A stretch of DNA of 5,479 nt, taken from contig JAISMQ010000207.1 of the NCBI GenBank assembly GCA_031276685.1, positions 1-5,479 on the forward strand, written 5' to 3'. The stretch is from Treponema sp. Its GTDB lineage: Bacteria; Spirochaetota; Spirochaetia; Treponematales; Breznakiellaceae. Below the pieces are notes generated by a model, which saw nothing but the letters and a program-made list of their open reading frames with translations, did not search any database and was not told where the DNA came from. Numbering within the stretch: the stretch's first letter is position 1; every line of letters begins with the position of its first letter. Below, one piece after another: positions 1 to 5,165 of this stretch. The position numbers were made by a program, and so were the translations under genes.

Positions 1-1661
1 CCTCCGGCAGCGTGCTGATGGGCCTTATCAACAACATTCTGGATTTTTCAAAGATGGAATCGGCAAGCATGGAACTGGCGGCGGTCGATTATATGGCGCC
101 CAGCATGATCCACGATATTTTGCAGATGAACATGATCCGCATCGGGAAAAAACCCATCAGCCTGGAGCTTGAAGCCGATTATACCCTGCCAATAAAACTG
201 CGGGGCGATGAACTGCGGGTTAAACAGGTGCTGAACAACCTGTTATCCAACGCCATCAAATACACCAAAGAAGGAAAAGTAATTCTACGCATTACCTGGA
301 AGCCGGAAGACGAAAACACCGCTATTCTGACTTTTGTGGTAGAGGATACCGGGCAGGGAATTAAAAAAGAAGATCAGGAAAAACTCTTTTCCCCCTATAC
401 CCAGTTCGATACCTGGAAAAACCGGAATGTCGAAGGGACCGGGCTGGGGCTTACCATCACAAAGAATCTGGTAAAGCTTATGGACGGAACCGTCTCCGTG
501 GAAAGCGAGTACGGCAAGGGGACTGTTTTTACGGTCGCCATAAAGCAGCAGATTGTGGACAGAACCCCCAGCGGCCGGGAAACCATGGAAAACCTGAAAC
601 GCTTTAAGCTTTCGGGGATACAGGGCAGCCGGAAAAGGCTGGTCCGCAAGCACATGGGCGAAGCCCGGATCCTGGTAGTTGACGATGTGGCTATGAACCT
701 GGACGTAGTAAGGGGCCTGGTCCGGCCCTACGGCCTTACCATGGACGGGGTACAGAGCGGGCCGGAAGCCATCGATCTTATCCGGGCGGGGACGCCCCAT
801 TACGATCTGGTCTTTATGGACCACATGATGCCCGGCATGGACGGCCTGGAGGCGGCGCGGATCATCCGGGCACTGGATTCCGCCTACGCGAAAAAGGTGC
901 CCATTATCGCCCTTACCGCAAACGTCATGTCCGGGGAAATGAACATGCTCCTGGCAAACGGCATTGACGATTACCTGGCCAAGCCGATTGAAATACGCAA
1001 ACTGAACCAGGTCCTTGAAAAGTGGGTGCCCCGGGAAAAGCAGACAAAGCGGCTGTCCCCGGACCGGGACGATGCTGAAAGCCAGCTTTCCAGCGTTCCC
1101 AGGATACCCGGCGTGGACACCAGGAAGGGGCAGATCAGCACCGGAGGAACCGCGAAGAACTACTACGCGATCCTGGGCGTGTTTTGCTCGGACATGCAGG
1201 AAAACATACCCCGGATACAGAACGCGCTGGAAACCAGGGATTACCAGCTTTACACAACGCTGGTCCATGCCCTTAAAGGTTCCGCCCGCAGCATCGGGGC
1301 ATTCAAGCTGGGCGACATGGCCGCCGATCTTGAAGACGCGGGGAGAAAGCAGAACCTGTCCCACATGGAAGATAAAACAGGGCTGCTGATTACGGAACTA
1401 CAGGAACTGATAGAGCAGATAAGCCGGAGCCTGAAAACGAAAACCCCCGCGCCTGCGGAAACGCCGGACGAATTTCATTATACCCCGCGGTTTGACGTTC
1501 TTAAAGACGCCCTTGTCAACAACGATTACCTTATGGTGAACCAGGAACTAAAACGGCTGAACGATCTATCCCTTGACAGGGCCGGCCGCGAACTGCTCGA
1601 TGCCGTTGAAAAAGACGTTTTGCTGTTTGAATACGAAAAGGCGGCGGCCCGTTTAAGCTGA
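1..1661 (+). CDS. Hybrid sensor histidine kinase (HisKA end, HATPase_c, REC, Hpt), 5' partial
   Basis: This is the C-terminal part of a hybrid histidine kinase; the frame is open to the left edge (first full codon at base 3), so the sensor region and phospho-accepting H-box lie outside. Counting from the GTG at 12, residues 1-22 resemble the end of the HisKA dimerisation helix (LINNILDFSKMES). The HATPase_c domain spans about 60-180, with N-box Asn80, G1 DTGQG (112-116) and G2 GTGLG (142-146), so the ATP site looks intact. A receiver domain spans about 217-340, with acidic pair D224/D225, phospho-acceptor D270 in VFMDHMMPG, T302 and K324. An Hpt domain follows (about 383-470), with H419 in HALKGSARSIGA. 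The last 60 residues form a predicted helical tail (FDVLKDALVNNDY...) of a kind often seen at the end of such kinases. The layout implies an internal His-Asp-His relay that passes phosphate to a separate regulator not present here. The signal sensed is unknown. Confidence 0.95.
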   Translation, partial: SGSVLMGLINNILDFSKMESASMELAAVDYMAPSMIHDILQMNMIRIGKKPISLELEADYTLPIKLRGDELRVKQVLNNLLSNAIKYTKEGKVILRITWKPEDENTAILTFVVEDTGQGIKKEDQEKLFSPYTQFDTWKNRNVEGTGLGLTITKNLVKLMDGTVSVESEYGKGTVFTVAIKQQIVDRTPSGRETMENLKRFKLSGIQGSRKRLVRKHMGEARILVVDDVAMNLDVVRGLVRPYGLTMDGVQSGPEAIDLIRAGTPHYDLVFMDHMMPGMDGLEAARIIRALDSAYAKKVPIIALTANVMSGEMNMLLANGIDDYLAKPIEIRKLNQVLEKWVPREKQTKRLSPDRDDAESQLSSVPRIPGVDTRKGQISTGGTAKNYYAILGVFCSDMQENIPRIQNALETRDYQLYTTLVHALKGSARSIGAFKLGDMAADLEDAGRKQNLSHMEDKTGLLITELQELIEQISRSLKTKTPAPAETPDEFHYTPRFDVLKDALVNNDYLMVNQELKRLNDLSLDRAGRELLDAVEKDVLLFEYEKAAARLS

Positions 1662-1670
1662 TCAGGGCCG

Positions 1671-1728
1671 GCGCGTATACATGGGAATATTGCCGCAGAC
1701 GGGAAAAACAGGGGTAAAACAGCCCTGG
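1671..1728 (+). repeat. Intergenic repeat, copy A
   Basis: This stretch between the kinase and hemerythrin stops matches 2237-2293 in the same orientation at about 43 of 58 hand-aligned positions. The strongest shared blocks are GCGC, ATGGGAATA, TGC, GAC, CAGGGG and AAAAC. The right end is the terminator hairpin, so the copies share a hairpin position although the stem bases differ. No coding frame runs through it. Confidence 0.5.
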
Positions 1729-1733
1729 TTTTT
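1704..1733. terminator. Probable bidirectional rho-independent terminator
   Basis: CAGGG (1709-1713) pairs with CCCTG (1723-1727) around a 9-base loop. The stem is preceded by AAAAA (1704-1708) and followed, after one unpaired G, by TTTTT (1729-1733). It therefore has a T-tract after the stem on either strand. It lies between the stop of the kinase (1661) and the stop of the convergent hemerythrin gene (1759), which is where a shared terminator would be expected. The core stem is only five base pairs, so efficiency is uncertain. Confidence 0.65.
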
Positions 1734-1739
1734 ATATCG

Positions 1740-1765
1740 CCCTATTCAGACACCCTATTCAGACT
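1740..1765. repeat. 13-bp tandem duplication at the hemerythrin stop codon
   Basis: CCCTATTCAGACA (1740-1752) is followed directly by CCCTATTCAGACT (1753-1765), two units that differ only in the last base. The right-hand unit contains the TGA stop of the minus-strand hemerythrin gene (1759-1761). The duplication lies at the very 3' end, so it changes only sequence at and beyond the stop. Confidence 0.8.
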
Positions 1766-2166
1766 ACGCCCTTGCTTTTTAGATGCGCCCCTATTTTTAC
1801 ATCCTGCGACTTGATATGGGCGATGAGCCAGTCCCCCACCTTGATCTGCACGTCATCGAACAGGGCGTCAGAGGGCCCCTTCATGATAAGCTGCGTCTGC
1901 AGCTCGCGCACTACCTTTTTTAGCCCCTCGTGGAGCTTCTTGTGGTTTTCGTAATCCGGATATTCGTATTTTTTTTGGAGCCGTTCTTCTTCGTAAAAAT
2001 GTTTGATCGTGTAATCATTCAAAAAGTCCAGGCTTTTTTTCAGTTCCGAGTTGGATTTCTGCCCGGTACGGGCATTCAGAAAACTGTTGAGCGCGTCAAT
2101 AAGCTGCTTGTGCTGCTCATCGATCATCTGGTTTCCAACTTCCAAGCTTTTGTCCCAATAGTACAT
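1759..2166 (-). CDS. Bacteriohemerythrin (single-domain, O2-binding di-iron protein)
   Basis: This encodes a 135-residue cytoplasmic hemerythrin-domain protein, about the usual length of bacterial single-domain hemerythrins. The family folds as a four-helix bundle that binds O2 reversibly at a carboxylate-bridged di-iron centre. All seven expected ligands are present in order: H19 (DEQH), H56 and E60 (HFYEE), H75 and H79 (HKKLH), H117 and D122 (HIKSQD). The start at 2166 (MYYWDKSLEVGNQ) matches the typical family N-terminus and follows AGGAGA at 2173-2178 with a 6-base gap. The open frame continues upstream to 2388, but that extension has no family resemblance and reads through the promoter region. 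There is no fused chemotaxis or kinase domain, so it is a stand-alone protein, probably for O2 storage, scavenging or delivery in an oxygen-sensitive cell. It converges with the kinase gene, so it is not in the kinase's operon. Confidence 0.95.
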   Translation of the reverse strand: MYYWDKSLEVGNQMIDEQHKQLIDALNSFLNARTGQKSNSELKKSLDFLNDYTIKHFYEEERLQKKYEYPDYENHKKLHEGLKKVVRELQTQLIMKGPSDALFDDVQIKVGDWLIAHIKSQDVKIGAHLKSKGVV

Positions 2167-2172
2167 ACAGTA

Positions 2173-2215
2173 TCTCCTGCCAGGTATCATACATGTCCCG
2201 CAGGCGGGACAGCAA
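2173..2215 (-). promoter_or_regulatory. Candidate promoter with central dyad and RBS for the hemerythrin gene
   Basis: On the minus strand, TTGCTG (2210-2215) and TATGAT (2186-2191) are separated by 18 bp, acceptable -35 and -10 boxes although the -35 is weak. A perfect inverted repeat, GTCCCGC (2195-2201) and GCGGGAC (2204-2210), fills most of the spacer, a position used by operators of regulators such as the MerR family. The ribosome site AGGAGA is at 2173-2178. The implied transcript start near 2179 would leave a leader of only about 13 bases, which is a point against this exact promoter. Confidence 0.4.
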
Positions 2216-2236
2216 GCCCCCGAATTGCCAGGACCA

Positions 2237-2293
2237 GCGCATGTATATGGGAATAATGCAGCGGACAAGAAAGCAGGGGGCAAAACGCCCGGG
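2237..2293 (+). repeat. Intergenic repeat, copy B
   Basis: This is the second copy of the element at 1671-1728, in the same orientation, lying upstream of the hemerythrin gene and of the small gene at 2353. Its hairpin is GGGC (2278-2281) and GCCC (2287-2290) around AAAAC. It lacks the T-tract found in copy A, so it is unlikely to work as an intrinsic terminator. The rest of the 2167-2352 intergenic stretch, apart from the hemerythrin promoter, shows nothing I recognise. Confidence 0.5.
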
Positions 2294-2352
2294 TCGGTCA
2301 GGCTTGCCGGTGGGCCCTTGTGCAAAGATAGTCCCCGTGCTATAAACGGCGC

Positions 2353-2724
2353 ATGGTTCCGTTCCCTGGAAAAAAATGGCCCTGTCACATCCTGGTAGCG
2401 TGCCTTATCCCCGCCATGATGGGGACATTTGCCTTTTCAATGGCGGACAACCTTGATTTTTTTGACTTCCTGGCGAACCGGGTGGTTTCGGGCGGGGCGC
2501 TCAGTTCTGCGGACCACGCCGTTGACTGGCTGATCGAAGATACGCCCGTAATCAGCGGGGCGGCGGAACGCGCGCCTTCCCCCCTGCGAAGCGGGACCTT
2601 GCGCATGCTTATGCCGCCCGGCATACAGAACGCGGGGGCTTTTCTTGCCCAGCCGCCCTTAACAAGTAGACACGCACAGTATTCCAATATCAAGCCCGCC
2701 ATTCTTCTTAAACTCAGAATCTGA
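2353..2724 (+). CDS. Hypothetical small protein with signal-peptide-like N-terminus
   Basis: I do not recognise this 123-residue product. Residues 1-30 look like an export signal: lysines at 7-8, a hydrophobic run from about I13 to F28, and small residues near a possible cleavage site (TFA-FS, around 27-28). The rest is mixed, with an acidic aromatic patch (DNLDFFDFL, 33-40) and no family motif visible. ATG 2353 is the only usable ATG before the upstream in-frame stop (TAG 2329-2331), but no good ribosome binding site precedes it, which lowers confidence. An overlapping minus-strand frame (2385-2702) is also open, so openness alone proves little in this GC-rich stretch. The T-run hairpin just after the stop supports transcription on +. 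It could be a real secreted protein, a decayed gene or a chance frame. Confidence 0.4.
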   Translation: MVPFPGKKWPCHILVACLIPAMMGTFAFSMADNLDFFDFLANRVVSGGALSSADHAVDWLIEDTPVISGAAERAPSPLRSGTLRMLMPPGIQNAGAFLAQPPLTSRHAQYSNIKPAILLKLRI

Positions 2725-2725
2725 T

Positions 2726-2755
2726 CCGCCGGGTCGGCCCCGCCGCCGGTTTTTT
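2726..2755 (+). terminator. Possible rho-independent terminator after the small + gene
   Basis: A very GC-rich segment can fold in several ways: CCGG (2729-2732) with CCGG (2746-2749), or CGGG (2730-2733) with CCCG (2739-2742). Six T residues follow at 2750-2755. It begins two bases after the stop at 2724 and precedes the ptsN-like gene, so it would separate the two transcription units. The exact stem is ambiguous. Confidence 0.5.
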
Positions 2756-2780
2756 GAATCCGTACATATTAAGACTTTCT

Positions 2781-2809
2781 CAAAATCCTTTTTTGGGAAG
2801 GTGTTTTGC
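2781..2809 (+). promoter_or_regulatory. Sigma-54-like -24/-12 promoter overlapping a dyad
   Basis: GG at 2796-2797 and GC at 2808-2809 are separated by exactly ten bases, with TT before the GC and T after it (GGAAGGTGTTTTGCT), the spacing required for RpoN promoters. The -24 box is imperfect (GGAAG against GGCAC). A start near 2820 would give a leader of about 26 bases carrying the ribosome site. The same stretch forms an interrupted inverted repeat, CAAAA-T-CCTT (2781-2790) with AAGG-TG-TTTTG (2798-2808), so it may instead be an operator or hairpin. I saw no convincing sigma-70 promoter here. Confidence 0.4.
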
Positions 2810-2846
2810 TATTTTGTCCCAAAGCGCGCAAAAAGGAAGGAAATTG

Positions 2847-3299
2847 ATGTCGCTGAGTGATATTTTTGTCCGGCAGGCAATACGGCTGGACCTTGAAAGC
2901 ACGACAAAGGAAGCGGCTTTTTTCGAACTTGTAGAGTTGATAGCGGCCGCCCGCCCCGAATGTGACCGCGATGAAATACTTGCGGCAATAACCAGCCGAG
3001 AAGATAAAATGAGTACCGGCATTGGTTCCGGTATCGCGGTTCCGCACGGCTATTGCCGGAGTATTAATGCTGCGGCCGGTGCTATCGGTATTTCAAGGGC
3101 CGGTATTGATGATTATGGTTCGCTTGACCAGAAGCCGGTTCACGTGCTGTTTATGCTGGTGATGAGCGATATGTCGCGGGAAAGCCATCTGCGGGTTTTG
3201 AATCAGGTTTTTAAGCTGGCTAATTCCGAGGCGATTGGCCTGATGATGGCGGCAAAAAACACAGAAGAAGTGGCCGCCATTTTATCCCGTTTTTATTAA
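2847..3299 (+). CDS. ptsN: PTS EIIA type-2 domain protein, PtsN (EIIA-Ntr)-like
   Basis: This is a 150-residue single-domain protein of the fructose/mannitol/nitrogen IIA family, the usual length for PtsN. The active-site region REDKMSTGIGSGIAVPHG (51-68) is intact, with phospho-accepting H67. The N-terminal SLSDIFVRQAIRLDLEST is typical of PtsN proteins. In known systems the protein takes phosphate from NPr and acts as a regulator of carbon, nitrogen or potassium balance, not as a transporter part; no IIB or IIC domain is attached or adjacent, which supports a regulatory role. ATG 2847 is preceded by AAGG (2837-2840) with a 6-base gap. The open frame reaches ATG 2754, but those 31 extra residues are unlike the family and run over the candidate promoter. 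The OadG-like gene follows after 9 bp with its ribosome site overlapping this stop, so the two are very likely co-transcribed and perhaps translationally coupled. Confidence 0.88.
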   Translation: MSLSDIFVRQAIRLDLESTTKEAAFFELVELIAAARPECDRDEILAAITSREDKMSTGIGSGIAVPHGYCRSINAAAGAIGISRAGIDDYGSLDQKPVHVLFMLVMSDMSRESHLRVLNQVFKLANSEAIGLMMAAKNTEEVAAILSRFY

Positions 3300-3308
3300 G
3301 GAGCATGT

Positions 3309-3551
3309 ATGACTATTCTTGAAATGCTACAGCAAAGCGCCATTTTAACGGTTCTTGGCATGGCGATTGTTTTCCTGTTTTTGTGGGTCATAATCGTATG
3401 TGTCAATGTGGTAGGAAAGCTGATCCGCACCGCAGGTCTGGATAAGGACATACAGCAGCCGAAAACCGGAACGCCTAAAGCGGCCCCCGGGGTAACGCCG
3501 GAAGTTACTGCGGCAATATCGGCGGCGGTTACGGAGTACCGGAAGGAATAG
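3309..3551 (+). CDS. OadG-family small membrane subunit (oxaloacetate decarboxylase gamma-like)
   Basis: This is an 80-residue protein with one N-terminal membrane segment (about 11-37, hydrophobic and ending in NVVGKLIR), a Pro/Lys/Thr-rich linker (47-61) and a short C-terminal motif, VTPEVTAAISAAVTEYRKE (62-80). That layout and the AAI-AAV-Y ending are characteristic of gamma chains of Na+-pumping decarboxylases, which hold the carboxyltransferase and the membrane beta subunit together. Unlike studied enterobacterial gamma chains it has no histidine near the C-terminus for metal binding. ATG 3309 follows AAGGAG (3298-3303), which overlaps the ptsN-like stop. No alpha or beta subunit gene follows; the next gene is convergent, and its last 23 bp overlap the end of this one. 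It may serve a complex encoded elsewhere. I infer family membership from layout and motif only. Confidence 0.75.
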   Translation: MTILEMLQQSAILTVLGMAIVFLFLWVIIVCVNVVGKLIRTAGLDKDIQQPKTGTPKAAPGVTPEVTAAISAAVTEYRKE

Positions 3552-5127
3552 ACAGCAGCAGGCGTCCGTTTTCCGGGACCACCGTTCCGCCCCTGAAAAA
3601 TCCGGCGGCAAGGCGTACTTCGTAGGCAAAACCTTCGTGGCGGAGTTTCAGCGCTTTGCCGCCGTTTTCGGCCTTGCCGGGACCGTCGCCGGCAATGCCT
3701 GTATCGCCGGCAAGGCCGGCGGCGCCGTCCATCTCCGCGCTAAGGCCCCACACCATCTCCAGGTGGAAGGCGAGCCCGTCTTCCGCGACAATTTCCAGGG
3801 AAGCGGTACGGCAGGTAATGGTTATGCGCCCGCCGTCGGCCTTTAGCAGCAGCCGCAGGTCCCCGCCGGAATCTTCAACAGCGCAGTCCCGTACCGCCAG
3901 GGGGCCGCCGTTGCCCCGGAAGTACCAGCCCGCCCGTTTCCCCCGGCCGCTCCAGCGGTTCCCGTCGATCACCGGCAGGTTGTCGTAGATCATGTTTTCG
4001 TTCTTGCAGGTGTCCCGCAGGTAGCGTTCGGCGTAGGCGTCATCGAAGATCATAAGATCCCGCAGCCAAAAGGTTTCGCCTTCGGAATAGAAATTCACCC
4101 GGTACTTCCGCGAACAGAACCAGACCGAACGCTTCCCCTCTTTTTTCCAGTCCGACAGGGCTGTGGTTGCCGAATTGGGCGTAAGGGGGTACGTTGCGCG
4201 GAACCAGTCCCCCGTTTCCGCCAGGGTTTCTATGCGTAGCTTCCCCGCTTTGGCAAGGGCGCTTAGTTTTTCGATCTGGTAGTTCAAACCGTTCTTCATG
4301 CCCCGCCAGCCGAAGCTGTTTTCCTGCCCCGCCTGGGCGTAGTTGAAGCTTAGGCAGCAGCCGTCCATGACTTCGCCCAGAAACCAGTCTACCCAGGCGG
4401 GAAGCCCGCCGCCGCCCGCGCTGCCTGAGTAGACAGGTTCCAGCGTAATGACCCCCTGGCTGGCGGTCGCGCCGGAATCGAGGCTGAGGCCGTAGTCGTA
4501 CTGCAGTACGGGATCGCTCCCCAGCATGCGGAACACCGGCAGGGGTATCTGGGTTTCGGCGCTGCCCCCCGGCGCCAGCGCGTTTGTCCGCGAAGGATAG
4601 TATGCCTGGTTGTAGTACCCGCCCCAGATGGTGTAGCCGTCGGTACCCCACTGCTCTTTGCAGTTGGCGCTGGCGGAAATATGGTACTTGTCCGAAAGGT
4701 AGGCCAGGCTGTGGGCGTCGATCATCCAGGAGGCGACGGATTTGGGGTACGCGCCAAAAACGGCCCTGAACTTTTCCATAAGGCAGTCGAGAAGCCGTTC
4801 CCGTTCCTCCGGGGTGTAGCCCACGGAAAACCCCACGTGGGAATGCCAGTCCCAGGGGAAGCGCCCCCGCCAGGCAAGCCCGCAGTCCCTTACCAGGGGT
4901 TCCACGATCTCAAGCCAGACGCCGATCTCGTGGGGGGTTCCCCGGAGCATGTCGATGTACGCTTTGTCCAGCAGGGCGTCGTACTGCAGCAGAAAGGTTC
5001 CGCGCAGGCCGTGTTTTTCCAGCAGCGCAAGCTGCTCCCGCACCGGCTCGTAAAGGTCAAGGTCCGACCGGGGTTCCACAGCCCGGATAAAATTCACGAT
5101 ATTGACGATGGACGGACGTTTCTGCAT
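3529..5127 (-). CDS. Polysaccharide deacetylase/glycosidase-fold protein, cytoplasmic, function unknown
   Basis: This encodes a 532-residue protein without a signal peptide. The N-terminal part (about 5-200) resembles the NodB/GH57-like barrel superfamily: LALLEKHGLRGTFLLQYDAL (33-52) matches the strand after the first helix, HEIGVW (66-71) the metal-site strand, and TPEERERLL...FGAYPKSVASWMID (105-137) the next helix and strand. The usual N-terminal Asp pair (TFDD) is replaced by IVNFIRAVEPR, so classic deacetylase chemistry is doubtful. Other striking segments are WDWHSHVGF (92-100) and GTDGYTIWGGYYNQAYYPS (161-179). Residues about 380-532 look beta-rich with a Gly/Ala linker (467-491). It recalls uncharacterised Bacteroides-type families such as DUF3863, from memory only. 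ATG 5127 is chosen because AAGGAG (5134-5139) sits 6 bases upstream; the frame runs back to 5337 but would overlap the upstream gene. A carbohydrate-active role is inferred from the fold and the upstream neighbour. Confidence 0.8.
   Translation of the reverse strand: MQKRPSIVNIVNFIRAVEPRSDLDLYEPVREQLALLEKHGLRGTFLLQYDALLDKAYIDMLRGTPHEIGVWLEIVEPLVRDCGLAWRGRFPWDWHSHVGFSVGYTPEERERLLDCLMEKFRAVFGAYPKSVASWMIDAHSLAYLSDKYHISASANCKEQWGTDGYTIWGGYYNQAYYPSRTNALAPGGSAETQIPLPVFRMLGSDPVLQYDYGLSLDSGATASQGVITLEPVYSGSAGGGGLPAWVDWFLGEVMDGCCLSFNYAQAGQENSFGWRGMKNGLNYQIEKLSALAKAGKLRIETLAETGDWFRATYPLTPNSATTALSDWKKEGKRSVWFCSRKYRVNFYSEGETFWLRDLMIFDDAYAERYLRDTCKNENMIYDNLPVIDGNRWSGRGKRAGWYFRGNGGPLAVRDCAVEDSGGDLRLLLKADGGRITITCRTASLEIVAEDGLAFHLEMVWGLSAEMDGAAGLAGDTGIAGDGPGKAENGGKALKLRHEGFAYEVRLAAGFFRGGTVVPENGRLLLSIPSGTP
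3685..3720. repeat. 18-bp imperfect tandem repeat inside the deacetylase-fold gene
   Basis: Two adjacent 18-base units (3685-3702 and 3703-3720) share the core TCGCCGGCAA-GCC. They encode the GLAGDT and GIAGDG steps of a Gly/Ala-rich linker around residues 470-483. The phase is a multiple of three, so expansion or loss would keep the frame. It looks like a slippage-prone surface loop in the C-terminal beta-rich part. Confidence 0.6.
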
Positions 5128-5165
5128 ATCAGTCTCCTTAATTATATTCGGTACCTGCGCATCAA

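Noticed and set aside
285..1364. 359-residue open frame on - inside the kinase gene
   Set aside because: It lies antisense to intact HATPase, receiver and Hpt motifs, shows no family motif of its own, and has the composition of a GC-rich shadow frame.
2167..2388. N-terminal extension of the hemerythrin frame up to 2388
   Set aside because: The 74 extra residues resemble no hemerythrin, and the internal ATG at 2166 has a good ribosome site and starts at the family's usual N-terminus.
2289..2739. CCGGGTCGG shared by the 2289 and 2729 regions as another repeat
   Set aside because: Only nine GC-rich bases match, which is easily chance in this composition.
2754..2846. 31-residue N-terminal extension of the PtsN-like protein
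   Set aside because: It begins within the terminator region, has no ribosome site, and crosses the candidate promoter; ATG 2847 fits the family start.
3492..3508. GTAAC-N7-GTTAC inverted repeat near the end of the OadG-like gene as a terminator for the minus gene
   Set aside because: The stem is only five base pairs, there is no T-run on the minus strand after it, and it lies inside coding sequence.
4040..4651. 203-residue open frame on - within the deacetylase-fold gene
   Set aside because: It is an alternate frame of the same strand region, Arg/Gly-rich and without motifs, as expected of a shadow in GC-rich coding DNA.
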